From Melioribacteraceae bacterium (GTDB lineage: Bacteria > Bacteroidota > Ignavibacteria > Ignavibacteriales > Melioribacteraceae): 10,725 nt of DNA. Shown one piece after another: positions 1-7,519 of the stretch. A program made the position numbers and the translations under genes. The DNA is taken from positions 1-10,725 of the forward strand of contig WFQV01000355.1 in NCBI GenBank assembly GCA_015486905.1, given 5' to 3'. A model generated the notes under the pieces. That model was given only the letters and a program-made list of their open reading frames with translations. It was not told where the DNA came from and made no database searches. How positions within the stretch are numbered: the stretch's first letter is position 1; every line of letters begins with the position of its first letter.

Positions 1-299
1 AACGAACTCCCACTCATCCGGGGAGAATATTAAAAGAAGAATTCTTGGACGAACTCAATATTTCGCAAACTGAATTAGCTTCACGATTAGGCACATCTTT
101 TCGTACGGTAAATGAAATAATTAATGAAAAGAGGAATATTACTACTGAAATGGCAATTAAATTGGCAAAGTTTTTTGGAACAAGTATTGAACTATGGTTA
201 AATCTTCAGAACCAGTACGATGTTTATAAAATATTCAACAAGAAGAAAGAAGCTATTAAAAGAGTTAGTCCTTTAAAAAGAGTAAAACAAAAAGCGTGA
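1..299 (+). CDS. higA: HigA-family antitoxin, XRE-type helix-turn-helix (5' end outside window)
   Basis: This is the antitoxin and autorepressor of a HigBA-type toxin-antitoxin module: it should bind the HigB mRNA-interferase and repress its own operon. The open frame runs from base 3 without a start, giving 98 residues that begin RTPTHPGRILKEEF. This matches the conserved HigA N-terminus (usually HPGEIL), so the true start is upstream of the window, and the TTG at 45 is not the start. The helix-turn-helix covers roughly fragment residues 21-45 (SQTELASRLG then a recognition helix with RTVNEI). It is followed by the family hallmark FGTSIELWLNLQNQYD (59-73) and a Lys-rich tail. The usual Glu of HPGE is Arg here. 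HigB normally precedes higA, so a toxin gene is expected just left of the window. Family assignment is strong; whether a toxin is present cannot be seen. Confidence 0.88.
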   Translation, partial: RTPTHPGRILKEEFLDELNISQTELASRLGTSFRTVNEIINEKRNITTEMAIKLAKFFGTSIELWLNLQNQYDVYKIFNKKKEAIKRVSPLKRVKQKA

Positions 300-340
300 G
301 TTGCGGGTTCGAAATTAATAATTGCAGTTTACCCTATTAT

Positions 341-367
341 CGGTTTTTAACTATTAGAGTTAAATCG
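341..367. terminator. AT-rich hairpin between convergent genes, possible bidirectional terminator
   Basis: A 7-bp perfect stem (346-352 pairing with 358-364) with a 5-nt loop is extended by a 3-bp outer stem (341-343 with 365-367, one G-T pair) across a 2-nt bulge. It lies between the stops of the antitoxin gene (plus) and the carboxylase gene (minus), where a shared terminator would be expected. The stem is AT-rich and lacks a clean U-run on either side, so it is a weak candidate. The rest of 300-378 shows nothing else I can support. Confidence 0.3.
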
Positions 368-378
368 AATTGTAAAAT

Positions 379-2034
379 TTAAGTTTGAATTACTCCTGTC
401 TTAAACTGCGGAATATGGGGGTTGTTGTTTGTAAACTCAATTGATTTGGAGATGTATTTTCGTGTTTCGGCAGGGTCGATTATTTCATCAACCCAGAGGT
501 GTGCAGCGGCGTAAAGGGCGCTGCTCTTTTCTTCGTAAGAGGATTGAATTTTTTGCAGCAATTCTTTTTTCTCTTCCTCGGAAAATTCTTTCCCTTCCTT
601 TTGGATTTGTTTTAGCTTAATATCCAACAAAACGTTGCTCGCCTGGTTGCCGCCCATTACGGAAATTTTTGCATTTGGGTAAGCGTAAATAAAACGCGGG
701 TCGTAAGCCTTTCCGCACATGGCGTAATTGCCTGCACCAAAGCTGTTTCCTACAATTACTGTAATCTTAGGAACCACCGAATTTGCAACTGCATTAACCA
801 TTTTAGCTCCGTCTTTAATTATTCCGCCGTGTTCGGCTTTGCTTCCAACCATGAAGCCGGTGACGTCTTGAAAGAACACGAGGGGGATTTTTTTCTGATT
901 GCAGTTCATTATGAAACGAGCGGCTTTGTCTGCACTATCGGAATAAAGCACACCGCCTATTTGCATTTCGCCTTTTTCGGTTCTTACAATATTTCTTTGA
1001 TTTGCCACAATGCCTACAGCCCAACCGTCGATTCTTGCATAGGCTGTTATTACCGTCTTCCCGTAACCGGCTTTGTATTCGTTAAGTTCAGAATCATCAA
1101 CGATTCTCGCGAGTAGTTCGTAAGTGTCGTATTGTTGGATTGTATCTTCGGGAAGGATTCCGTAAATTTCCTTGCTGTCGAATTTCGGCGGATGGGGTTC
1201 GCATCTGTCGAAGCCGGCTTTGGGGAAGTTGCCCAACTTGTCGGTAAGCCCGCGAATTTCTTGTAAACACTGCTCGTCGTTTTCTGCAATGTAATCCGTA
1301 ACTCCGGAAATATTAGATTGAACCACCGCACCGCCGAGGTCTTCGTTGTCAATTACTTCGCCGATTGCCGCTTTTACAAGGTGGGAGCCTGCGAGGAAGA
1401 CAGAACCGGTGCCTTTTACTATTAACGCTTCGTCGCTCATTATCGGTAAATACGCACCTCCGGCAACGCAAGGCCCCATTATTGCCGCTATTTGCGGAAT
1501 ACCCTCGGCGGACATCCTTGCGTTGTTGCGGAAAATTCTGCCGAAGTGTTCCTTGTCCGGGAAAATATCTTCCTGCATCGGTAGGAACACACCTGCGCTG
1601 TCCACAAGGTAAATTACCGGCAGTTTGTTTTCCATTGCTATTTCTTGTGCGCGGAGATTTTTCTTGGCAGTAATTGGAAACCACGCTCCGGCTTTAACTG
1701 TTGCGTCGTTTGCAACAATAATAAAGTCACGACCGTTAATTTTACCGATTCCGAACACCGTCCCTGCGCTTGGAGCACCGCCGTATTCCTTGTACATTCC
1801 ATAAGCAGCGAATGAATTTAGCTCAATAAAATCAGTACCCTTGTCAATCAGCAGTTCAATTCGTTCCCGTGCAGTGAGCTTTCCTTTTGCGTGTTGTTTT
1901 TCAATCGCTTTCTCACCGCCGCCTTCTTCTATTTTTACTTTTATTGCATTTAATTTGCGGATGAGATTTTTGTAAAAATCTTCACGCCGTAAATACTGCT
2001 CGTCTTTTTTAATTTCTCTGCCGATTTTTTTCAT
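379..2034 (-). CDS. Acyl-CoA carboxylase beta (carboxyltransferase) subunit
   Basis: This is the carboxyltransferase subunit of a biotin-dependent acyl-CoA carboxylase of the propionyl-/methylcrotonyl-CoA type, which moves CO2 from carboxybiotin to an acyl-CoA in the cytoplasm. At 551 residues it has the usual full length. The N-half carries GKLTARERI (51-59), DSAGVFLPMQ (145-154), the MCC-like FPDKEHFGRIF (158-168) and an oxyanion-hole GGAYLP (192-197). The C-half carries DVTGFMVG (390-397) and the second oxyanion segment FGAGNYAMCG (432-441). There is no biotin carboxylase or biotin-carrier domain, so a separate alpha subunit is needed, and none is visible here. It is last in the minus-strand operon, starting 1 bp after the dehydrogenase stop, so it is probably translationally coupled. 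The sequence leans to the methylcrotonyl-CoA type, but I would not fix the substrate; propionyl-CoA is also possible given the nearby meaB. Confidence 0.93.
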   Translation of the reverse strand: MKKIGREIKKDEQYLRREDFYKNLIRKLNAIKVKIEEGGGEKAIEKQHAKGKLTARERIELLIDKGTDFIELNSFAAYGMYKEYGGAPSAGTVFGIGKINGRDFIIVANDATVKAGAWFPITAKKNLRAQEIAMENKLPVIYLVDSAGVFLPMQEDIFPDKEHFGRIFRNNARMSAEGIPQIAAIMGPCVAGGAYLPIMSDEALIVKGTGSVFLAGSHLVKAAIGEVIDNEDLGGAVVQSNISGVTDYIAENDEQCLQEIRGLTDKLGNFPKAGFDRCEPHPPKFDSKEIYGILPEDTIQQYDTYELLARIVDDSELNEYKAGYGKTVITAYARIDGWAVGIVANQRNIVRTEKGEMQIGGVLYSDSADKAARFIMNCNQKKIPLVFFQDVTGFMVGSKAEHGGIIKDGAKMVNAVANSVVPKITVIVGNSFGAGNYAMCGKAYDPRFIYAYPNAKISVMGGNQASNVLLDIKLKQIQKEGKEFSEEEKKELLQKIQSSYEEKSSALYAAAHLWVDEIIDPAETRKYISKSIEFTNNNPHIPQFKTGVIQT

Positions 2035-2035
2035 A

Positions 2036-3196
2036 TTAGTCTCTTGTTATTTTTCGCCCGATTACTATTCTTTGAATTTCTGATGTTCCTTCACCGATAG
2101 TTAAGAGTTTGGCATCTCTGTAAAATTTTTCAACCGGGTAATCTTTAACGTAGCCGTAACCGCCGAAAATTTGAACCGCTTCGTTGGAAGCACGTACGGC
2201 AAGTTCACTGGCGTAAAGTTTAGCCATTGCCGCACCTTTGGCGTCGTATTTACCGGCATCCATTAATGCCGCGGCTTTAAAGGTTAACAATTTTGCCGCT
2301 TCTATTTGGGTTGCAATATCAGCAAGTCTGAATTGAATCGATTGGAATTCGGCTAAAGTTTTGCCAAATTGTTTTCTTTCCTTGGCGTAATTTTTTGCTT
2401 CTTTGTAAGCACCTTCGGCAAGTCCCAAGCTAAGGGCGGCGATTGAAATTCTTCCCCCTTCCAATATTTTTAAGGCTTGTTTAAAACCTTCGCCTTCTTT
2501 GCCTAAAAGATTTTCTTCAGGCACAAGGCAGTCTTCCATAATCAATTGAGCGGTTTCGCTTATTCGCATTCCGAGTTTCTTTTCCTTTTTGCCTCCGGAA
2601 AATCCGGGTGTGCCTTTTTCAATTACGAACGCGGAAATACCTTTGTGACCGGCTTCCTTATTGGTAATAGCCATTACAACCGCAGTACCACTAACATTTC
2701 CGTGGGTAATAAAATTTTTAGTTCCGTTCAGCTTGAAATGATTTCCAACTTTCTCGGCTGTGCTTCTCATTGCAGCAGCATCACTACCCGAGCCTGGTTC
2801 GGTTAAACCCCAAGCTCCTAATTTTCTGCCGGTTGCCAAATCAGGTAAGTATTTCTCTTTCTGCTCCTTGTTTGCAAAAAGGTTAATATGATTGGTACAC
2901 AAGCCATTGTGTGCCGCAACGGACAAAGCAATACCGGGTTCGACTTTTCCAAGTTCCTCTACTATTAGAGCATATTCGGTGTAGCCCAAATTCGAACCGC
3001 CAAAATCTTCGGGGACGAGTATTCCCAAGAATCCCAATTCACCGAGTTCCTTAAAAACCTCAATTGGGAAATATTCCGCCTCATCCCATTCCATTATGTG
3101 CGGTTTAATTCTGCTTTCGGCAAAATCTTTAATAGTACCTCTGATTGCTTTTTGGTCTTCGGTTAATTCTACAAAATGTTTCCCTAATTCTTCCAT
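2036..3196 (-). CDS. Acyl-CoA dehydrogenase (FAD-dependent, short-chain type)
   Basis: This flavoenzyme performs alpha,beta-dehydrogenation of an acyl-CoA to the enoyl-CoA, passing electrons to ETF. Its 386 residues are typical of soluble tetrameric family members. Visible landmarks are the alpha-helical N-domain, the first family signature GAWGLTEPGSGSDA (127-140) in the beta-domain, KERKQFGKTLAEFQSIQF (272-289), and the C-terminal signature from QIFGGYGY (342-349) to GEGTSEIQR (368-376). Glu369 occupies the catalytic-base position used by short- and medium-chain and butyryl-CoA dehydrogenases. Isovaleryl-CoA dehydrogenases normally lack a Glu here, which argues against simple assignment to leucine degradation. 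A GGAG ribosome site lies 6 nt before the ATG, inside the end of meaB. It sits 2 bp after meaB and 1 bp before the carboxylase subunit, so the three probably act in one acyl-CoA pathway. Exact substrate is unknown. Confidence 0.95.
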   Translation of the reverse strand: MEELGKHFVELTEDQKAIRGTIKDFAESRIKPHIMEWDEAEYFPIEVFKELGELGFLGILVPEDFGGSNLGYTEYALIVEELGKVEPGIALSVAAHNGLCTNHINLFANKEQKEKYLPDLATGRKLGAWGLTEPGSGSDAAAMRSTAEKVGNHFKLNGTKNFITHGNVSGTAVVMAITNKEAGHKGISAFVIEKGTPGFSGGKKEKKLGMRISETAQLIMEDCLVPEENLLGKEGEGFKQALKILEGGRISIAALSLGLAEGAYKEAKNYAKERKQFGKTLAEFQSIQFRLADIATQIEAAKLLTFKAAALMDAGKYDAKGAAMAKLYASELAVRASNEAVQIFGGYGYVKDYPVEKFYRDAKLLTIGEGTSEIQRIVIGRKITRD

Positions 3197-3198
3197 AA

Positions 3199-4161
3199 TT
3201 ACTCCGTTATTTCTTTCTTATAATTGAAAATAATATTCTTTGCGACAACGTAAGGAGAAATTTCTCCTTTAAGAGCTTGATTTAACGAAGCTTCCAATTG
3301 TTGTTCGCGTTTGTCATTCCAAATTTCAGCGGACAAAACAAGTCCGATAATTTCTTTAACTCTTGTTTTTAATTTTTCCTTTCTTTTTTCGTCAAAAAGA
3401 TTTTTTAATTTCAGAAACTGCCGATGGGTACTGATATTATTGAGCAATTCGTCTATTCCGTCTCCGGAGTTAGCAACAGTCTTAACTATCGGAGTTTCCC
3501 AATCGTCGGGCTTTTTTTCTTTCATTGTTAGAATTGTTTTAAGAGAGGTAACCGCCGCATCTGCACCGGGTCGGTCGCTTTTGTTCATTACAAAAATATC
3601 GCCTATTTCCATTAAGCCGGCTTTCATTGCTTGAACGGAATCTCCCGATTCAGGAACAAGCACTACCAGTGTTGTATCGGCAGCGTTAGCAATGTCTAAC
3701 TCCGATTGTCCCACACCGACAGTCTCAAAAATAATAATGTCAAAGTTTGCTGCGTCAAGCACATCGGCAGCATCAACGGTTTTATTGCTTAATCCACCGA
3801 GGCTTCCTCGCGTTGCCATACTGCGAATAAAAACTCCGTCGTCGTTCGAAACTTGATTCATCCGCACACGGTCACCAAGTAATGCACCGCCTGTAAAAGG
3901 ACTTGTAGGATCAACGGCAATAATACCAACCTTTAGTCCCTGAGCACGATAGCGTTGAGTCATTTGATTTGTCAATGTTGACTTTCCCGCACCGGGAGGT
4001 CCTGTTACTCCAATCCTATAGGCTTTTCCGATGTTAGAATACAAGCTGTTCAACAATTCTTCCGAGACGGAGTTCCCGTTCTCAATTATCGAGATAGCAC
4101 GGGATACGGCTCGTTTGTCCGACTTTAAAATTCTATTTTTTAAATTTTCAATTCGTTCCAT
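3199..4161 (-). CDS. meaB: MeaB/ArgK-family GTPase, acyl-CoA mutase chaperone
   Basis: This is a G3E-type P-loop GTPase that loads and protects adenosylcobalamin in methylmalonyl-CoA mutase or a related B12-dependent acyl-CoA mutase. The 320 residues contain Walker A GPPGAGKS (54-61), the MeaB segment DPTSPFTGGALLGDR (84-98), the region MATRGSLGG (115-123), the switch-like ETVGVGQSE (146-154) and the base-recognition motif NKSD (193-196). A C-terminal helical dimerisation arm follows (about 250-320). The ATG abuts the nadD stop codon directly. A possible AAGGA site lies about 12 nt upstream, farther than usual, so reinitiation after nadD is likely. The mutase itself is not in the window. The gene implies that the pathway ends in a carbon-skeleton rearrangement, such as methylmalonyl-CoA to succinyl-CoA, which suits the carboxylase two genes downstream. 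Confidence 0.94.
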   Translation of the reverse strand: MERIENLKNRILKSDKRAVSRAISIIENGNSVSEELLNSLYSNIGKAYRIGVTGPPGAGKSTLTNQMTQRYRAQGLKVGIIAVDPTSPFTGGALLGDRVRMNQVSNDDGVFIRSMATRGSLGGLSNKTVDAADVLDAANFDIIIFETVGVGQSELDIANAADTTLVVLVPESGDSVQAMKAGLMEIGDIFVMNKSDRPGADAAVTSLKTILTMKEKKPDDWETPIVKTVANSGDGIDELLNNISTHRQFLKLKNLFDEKRKEKLKTRVKEIIGLVLSAEIWNDKREQQLEASLNQALKGEISPYVVAKNIIFNYKKEITE

Positions 4162-4737
4162 TTAACGGTAAAGTCCTTTTTTAAAAATGTAATTTTTTAT
4201 TTTAGAGGGAACTAAAAAATCAATGGGAAGATTATTTTTAACTCTCCCGCGAATTTCCGAAGATGAAATGTCAATCCTGGGAGTTTTTACAAACTCGGCG
4301 AATTTAAAAAATCTGTTTTCTTTTTCATATTCATGTGTGTCCCTGCCTAACACAACAAGTTTGGCAAGTTTTACTATTTCGTCGCCATCTTTCCATTCTT
4401 CAAATTGAAGGAGATTGTCATAGCCGATGATTAATTCAAAATTATCGTATTGGTTTTTCAGATATGTTAAAGTGTTAATAGTGTAAGAGACGCCGGGATT
4501 TTTAATTTCGTAATCGGAAATTAAAAAGTAAGGAATATCTTCAATGGCTAGTTTGACCATATTAAAACGGTCCTCGTTCGGAGTTCTTTCCATCCCTATT
4601 TTCAAAGGGGAAACGTTGCATGGAATAAAAAGTACTTTACTCAACTTTCTTATCTCGTAAACATACTGTGCGGTTATTAAATGTCCTAAATGAATTGGGT
4701 CAAAAGTCCCGCCGTAAATACCAATTGTTTCCACCAT
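4162..4737 (-). CDS. nadD: Nicotinate-nucleotide adenylyltransferase
   Basis: NadD adenylylates nicotinate mononucleotide with ATP to deamido-NAD, the penultimate step of NAD synthesis, in the cytoplasm. At 191 residues it is of normal length. The nucleotidyltransferase signature GGTFDPIHLGH is at 9-19 (His16 and His19 of the HxGH motif). The second phosphate-binding motif ISSSEIR is at 157-163, and the substrate loop GYDNLLQFEEWKD is at 105-117. Two variations are visible: the commonly seen GADN is GYDN, and the usual PPHK-type loop reads SPLK (43-46). A GAAGG ribosome site lies about 12 nt before the ATG. It is the first gene of the minus-strand operon, diverging from cysS across a 214-bp gap, and its stop codon touches the meaB start. 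Both diverging genes are housekeeping genes. Confidence 0.93.
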   Translation of the reverse strand: MVETIGIYGGTFDPIHLGHLITAQYVYEIRKLSKVLFIPCNVSPLKIGMERTPNEDRFNMVKLAIEDIPYFLISDYEIKNPGVSYTINTLTYLKNQYDNFELIIGYDNLLQFEEWKDGDEIVKLAKLVVLGRDTHEYEKENRFFKFAEFVKTPRIDISSSEIRGRVKNNLPIDFLVPSKIKNYIFKKGLYR

Positions 4738-4951
4738 AAAATAAATTTACCTTCTAAAATATGCTCTACAAAATTAAACATTTTTAATTCCAATTTAAAT
4801 TTATTCCGTTTTAAGTTTAGAAGATATATTCAGCCACCAGGCAAGACAAACAATTTCATTTCGGAACGAATTTTATTATTTTATTGTTCATTAGAAATAG
4901 AATTATTTATTTTGGAAATTATTGAGAGTTAACATCGTTAAAGGAGTCGAA
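4738..4951. promoter_or_regulatory. Divergent intergenic region, presumed promoters for the nadD operon and cysS
   Basis: This 214-bp stretch is strongly AT-rich, with runs of A and T throughout, and lies between two diverging genes, so both transcription units should start here. I could not single out a -35/-10 pair with confidence. A TTGTTC near 4883-4888 followed by an AT-rich block is only suggestive for cysS, and the Bacteroidetes TAnnTTTG box is not matched exactly. I see no riboswitch, tRNA or strong hairpin. Confidence 0.45.
4941..4946 (+). promoter_or_regulatory. Ribosome binding site that fixes the cysS start
   Basis: AAGGAG lies 5 nt before the ATG at 4952. It argues for that ATG over the in-frame TTG at 4922, which would add 10 residues with no resemblance to known cysteinyl-tRNA synthetase N-termini. 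Confidence 0.8.
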
Positions 4952-6364
4952 ATGTTAATTTACAACACGCTTACGAAGAAGAAAGAAGAGTTCAAACCGT
5001 TGAATCCGCCTAATGTTGGAATGTACGTCTGCGGTCCTACGGTTTACGATTATTTTCACATTGGCAACGCGCGTTCTTTCGTAATGGGTGACATTATCCG
5101 CCAATACTTGATTTACAAGGGCTACAATGTAAAATACGTAATGAACTTGACCGATATTGACGATAAAATAATAAGGAAAGCAAACGAGGAAGGAGTTCCG
5201 ACGCAAGAAATAGCGGAGCGTTATTCCAAAGCATTTTTTGAAGATATTGCAAAATTAAAAATAAAACCTGCCGATGTTTACCCGAAAGCTACCGAGCACA
5301 TTGCCGAAATTCAAGACTTGATAAAAAAGTTGGAGGAGCGGGGAATTGCTTACAATATTAATGGGGAAGTTTTCTACGACGTTTTAAAATTTGATGAATA
5401 CGGAAAATTAAGCGGAAAGAAAATCGACGAACTTGAATCCGGCGCAAGAATTGAAATAAACGATTTGAAAAAGAATCCGCTCGATTTCTCGCTTTGGAAA
5501 AAAGCAAAACCCGACGAACCTAAGTGGGGAAGCCCCTGGGGCGAAGGGCGGCCGGGCTGGCACGTTGAATGCTCTGCAATGAGTATGAAGCATTTGGGCG
5601 AAACGTTCGACATTCACGCAGGCGGTCACGATTTAATTTTTCCGCACCACGAAAATGAAATTGCTCAATCCGAAGGTGCTACAGGCAAACCTTTTGTTAA
5701 CTATTGGATTCATTTCGGCTTTTTGAATTTTCAAAACGAGAAGATGTCCAAGTCTCTAGGGAATTTTTTTACCACACGTGATATTTTAAAAGTGCATTCT
5801 GCCGAATCCATTCGTTTGTTTTTTGGTCAAACTCATTACGCCAGCCCTTTGAGTTTTAGCGACGAACTTCTCTCCAACGCTGAGAAAGCTTTGGTTAAAA
5901 TTAAAAATTTCCTTGAAACACTCGAGGAAAATATTCGAAGTGCGAAAGAAGACGATTCATATCCTGAATTTAATATTCAAGATTATTACGACAGATTCGA
6001 GCAAGCAATGGACGACGATTTTAACACGCCTCAAGCAATTGCATCTATTTTCGATTTGATCCGGGATGTAAATAAAATTCTTAACTCCGGTGAACAATTC
6101 GGAGTTACTTTTTACGAAGACATAAAAGAATTTCTTTTGAGAACTGCCGAAGGAGTACTGGGAATATTACCATCGTTGGAAAGCGGAACTATGGCAGATA
6201 CGGAATTTACAGACAAACTGTTGCAGATTTTAATTGATATCCGATTAAAAGCCAAGCAGGAAAAAAATTACGCTTTGGCTGATGAAATACGCAACCGTCT
6301 AAATGAGCTTGGCTTTGTTTTGCTCGACGGCAAAGACGGTACAAAAATACGAAGGGAACAATAA
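4952..6364 (+). CDS. cysS: Cysteinyl-tRNA synthetase
   Basis: This class I aminoacyl-tRNA synthetase charges tRNA-Cys with cysteine using ATP. It has 470 residues from the ATG at 4952, close to the roughly 460 of E. coli CysS. The HIGH-type motif is HIGN (36-39) and the second signature is KMSKS (264-268). The zinc ligands that discriminate cysteine are all present: Cys27, Cys207, His232 and Glu236 in HHENE, with the same spacing as the E. coli ligands. The C-terminal part (about 300-470) is the helical DALR/anticodon-binding region and includes the conserved DDDFNTP segment. It opens the plus-strand group. Its TAA shares its last base with the ATG of the next small gene (TAATG), so the two are probably co-translated. 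I see no leader control element upstream. Confidence 0.97.
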   Translation: MLIYNTLTKKKEEFKPLNPPNVGMYVCGPTVYDYFHIGNARSFVMGDIIRQYLIYKGYNVKYVMNLTDIDDKIIRKANEEGVPTQEIAERYSKAFFEDIAKLKIKPADVYPKATEHIAEIQDLIKKLEERGIAYNINGEVFYDVLKFDEYGKLSGKKIDELESGARIEINDLKKNPLDFSLWKKAKPDEPKWGSPWGEGRPGWHVECSAMSMKHLGETFDIHAGGHDLIFPHHENEIAQSEGATGKPFVNYWIHFGFLNFQNEKMSKSLGNFFTTRDILKVHSAESIRLFFGQTHYASPLSFSDELLSNAEKALVKIKNFLETLEENIRSAKEDDSYPEFNIQDYYDRFEQAMDDDFNTPQAIASIFDLIRDVNKILNSGEQFGVTFYEDIKEFLLRTAEGVLGILPSLESGTMADTEFTDKLLQILIDIRLKAKQEKNYALADEIRNRLNELGFVLLDGKDGTKIRREQ

Positions 6365-6729
6365 TGAAGCTTTCAACAGTTATTATTGCTATTGTTTTTC
6401 TCGCTGTATTTGCTTTTTGGATTTGGTACTTGTTCTTTAATATTTTCGAAGTTAGGTTTTTTGCCTATCCGGACGAGAGGGAAGTTGCAATGGGAACCAT
6501 GATTAAATTCCTTGCCGAACCGGTTAACGCTCTTGGCAAAAAGGCTCCTTGGCGTAAGGTGAATCTTAAAATTGAAGTGCTTGAAGGCGGTGAATTGATT
6601 GAAGAGAACAAAGATACAGAACAGAGTTACCGTTGTTTTGTGGTGGGACGTAAACCGGGGAAAGTTAGATTCCGGCTTTCATCGGATTTAGCGCACTCTC
6701 CTTCGGATTTTGAATTTGAAATTAAATAA
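6364..6729 (+). CDS. Small single-pass membrane-anchored protein of unknown function
   Basis: I do not recognise this 121-residue protein. Residues 4-27 form one strongly hydrophobic helix (STVIIAIVFLAVFAF and on), with few charges before it. Behind it is a soluble region of about 90 residues with alternating hydrophobic and polar stretches (VNLKIEVLEGG, RCFVVGRKPGKVRFRL, FEFEIK) that looks like a small all-beta, Ig-like or carbohydrate-binding-like fold. It is probably anchored in the inner membrane facing the periplasm. The lack of a cleavage-like site suggests the helix stays as an anchor. The ATG overlaps the cysS stop by one base, so it is translationally coupled, and the next gene starts 16 bp later. 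The beta-fold is inference from sequence pattern only. Confidence 0.75.
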   Translation: MKLSTVIIAIVFLAVFAFWIWYLFFNIFEVRFFAYPDEREVAMGTMIKFLAEPVNALGKKAPWRKVNLKIEVLEGGELIEENKDTEQSYRCFVVGRKPGKVRFRLSSDLAHSPSDFEFEIK

Positions 6730-6745
6730 TAAATTTAAGGGTGAA

Positions 6746-7519
6746 ATGAAAAAAATAAAATTATTATTTGTCGTGGTTCTTTTTTCTTCGTTCGGTGTTT
6801 TTGCACAAGGAAGCGCCGGCACTAATGCAAAGTTTGAGTATCGCTCGTTGATTGATTTACCTACTGCAGGAATATTGGAAAAGGGATTCGTCGGAGTAAC
6901 AATGGATGTACTTCCTAACGGAGGTGTCATTTCCAAATTGGAAGTAGGAGTGTTTGAAAACTTCAGCTTCGGGATTTCTTTCGGCGGCATGAATATAATT
7001 GGTACGGGTCCCGTAACGTGGGACAAACTTCCAGGGGTTAATATTCGTGCACGCCTACTCGATGAAACACAAAGCATGCCTGCTTTGACAATAGGTTTCG
7101 ATTCGCAAGGCAAAGGTAAATATTTTGACAATCTTAATCGTTACGAAATAAAATCCCCCGGTTTTTATTTGGCAGCTGCAAAAAACTTTGACTTCTTGGG
7201 CTACCTAAGCGTTCACGGTGTAATCAATTATTCTTTGGAAAGGAAAGACGGCGACAAGGATTTGGATTTTGGAGTAGGAGTTGAAAAGACGCTGGGTAAA
7301 AGAATTTCATTAATGGCGGAATACGATTTTGCTACTAATGACAATACCGGTAAAGCGCTTGGTAACGGAAACGGTTATTTGAACTTCGGACTCAGATGGT
7401 CCGTGGGACAAGGATTTACCGTCGGATTGGATTTGAGAAATATGTTAGAGAATAAAAAAATTAACAGCAACAAAGCCGATAGGGGGATATTTGTTGAGTA
7501 CGTTAAAGCTATTTTCTAA
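6746..7519 (+). CDS. Secreted, probable outer-membrane beta-barrel protein
   Basis: The 257 residues from ATG 6746 begin with a Sec signal peptide (MKKIKLLFVVVLFSSFGVFA, cleavage probably after FAQ). AAGGG at 6737-6741 is the ribosome site, and an in-frame ATG at 6710 lies inside the previous gene and would spoil the signal peptide. The mature part has many short amphipathic strands rich in Gly and aromatics (GVFENFSFGISFGG, YLNFGLRWSVGQG) and ends in Phe, typical of outer-membrane barrels. A central block reads ARLLDETQSMPALTIGFDSQG, a pattern I associate loosely with YjbH/YbjH-like envelope proteins and related Chlorobi/Ignavibacteria proteins, but I cannot confirm the family. It follows the membrane-anchored gene by 16 bp and probably shares its transcript. 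Function is unknown; transport or envelope structure is plausible. Confidence 0.8.
   Translation: MKKIKLLFVVVLFSSFGVFAQGSAGTNAKFEYRSLIDLPTAGILEKGFVGVTMDVLPNGGVISKLEVGVFENFSFGISFGGMNIIGTGPVTWDKLPGVNIRARLLDETQSMPALTIGFDSQGKGKYFDNLNRYEIKSPGFYLAAAKNFDFLGYLSVHGVINYSLERKDGDKDLDFGVGVEKTLGKRISLMAEYDFATNDNTGKALGNGNGYLNFGLRWSVGQGFTVGLDLRNMLENKKINSNKADRGIFVEYVKAIF

Noticed and set aside
302..315. GGGTTCGAAA resembling a tRNA T-loop, possible tRNA 3' end or attachment site
   Set aside because: No pairing 3' arm, no acceptor stem or CCA, and no anticodon arm on either side; a chance match.
829..1684. Several open frames of 88-111 codons on both strands inside the carboxylase gene
   Set aside because: They are out-of-frame shadows of a well-conserved gene, with no ribosome sites or recognisable domains.
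4690..4932. 80-codon plus-strand open frame across the nadD start and the divergent gap
   Set aside because: It overlaps the nadD 5' end on the opposite strand, has AT-biased composition and resembles nothing; it is more likely random in promoter DNA.
4922..4951. TTG at 4922 as an alternative cysS start
   Set aside because: The ATG at 4952 has AAGGAG at proper spacing and gives the canonical N-terminus.
6710..6745. ATG at 6710 as start of the secreted barrel protein
   Set aside because: It would overlap the previous gene and place 12 charged/polar residues ahead of a clean signal peptide that starts at 6746 with its own ribosome site.
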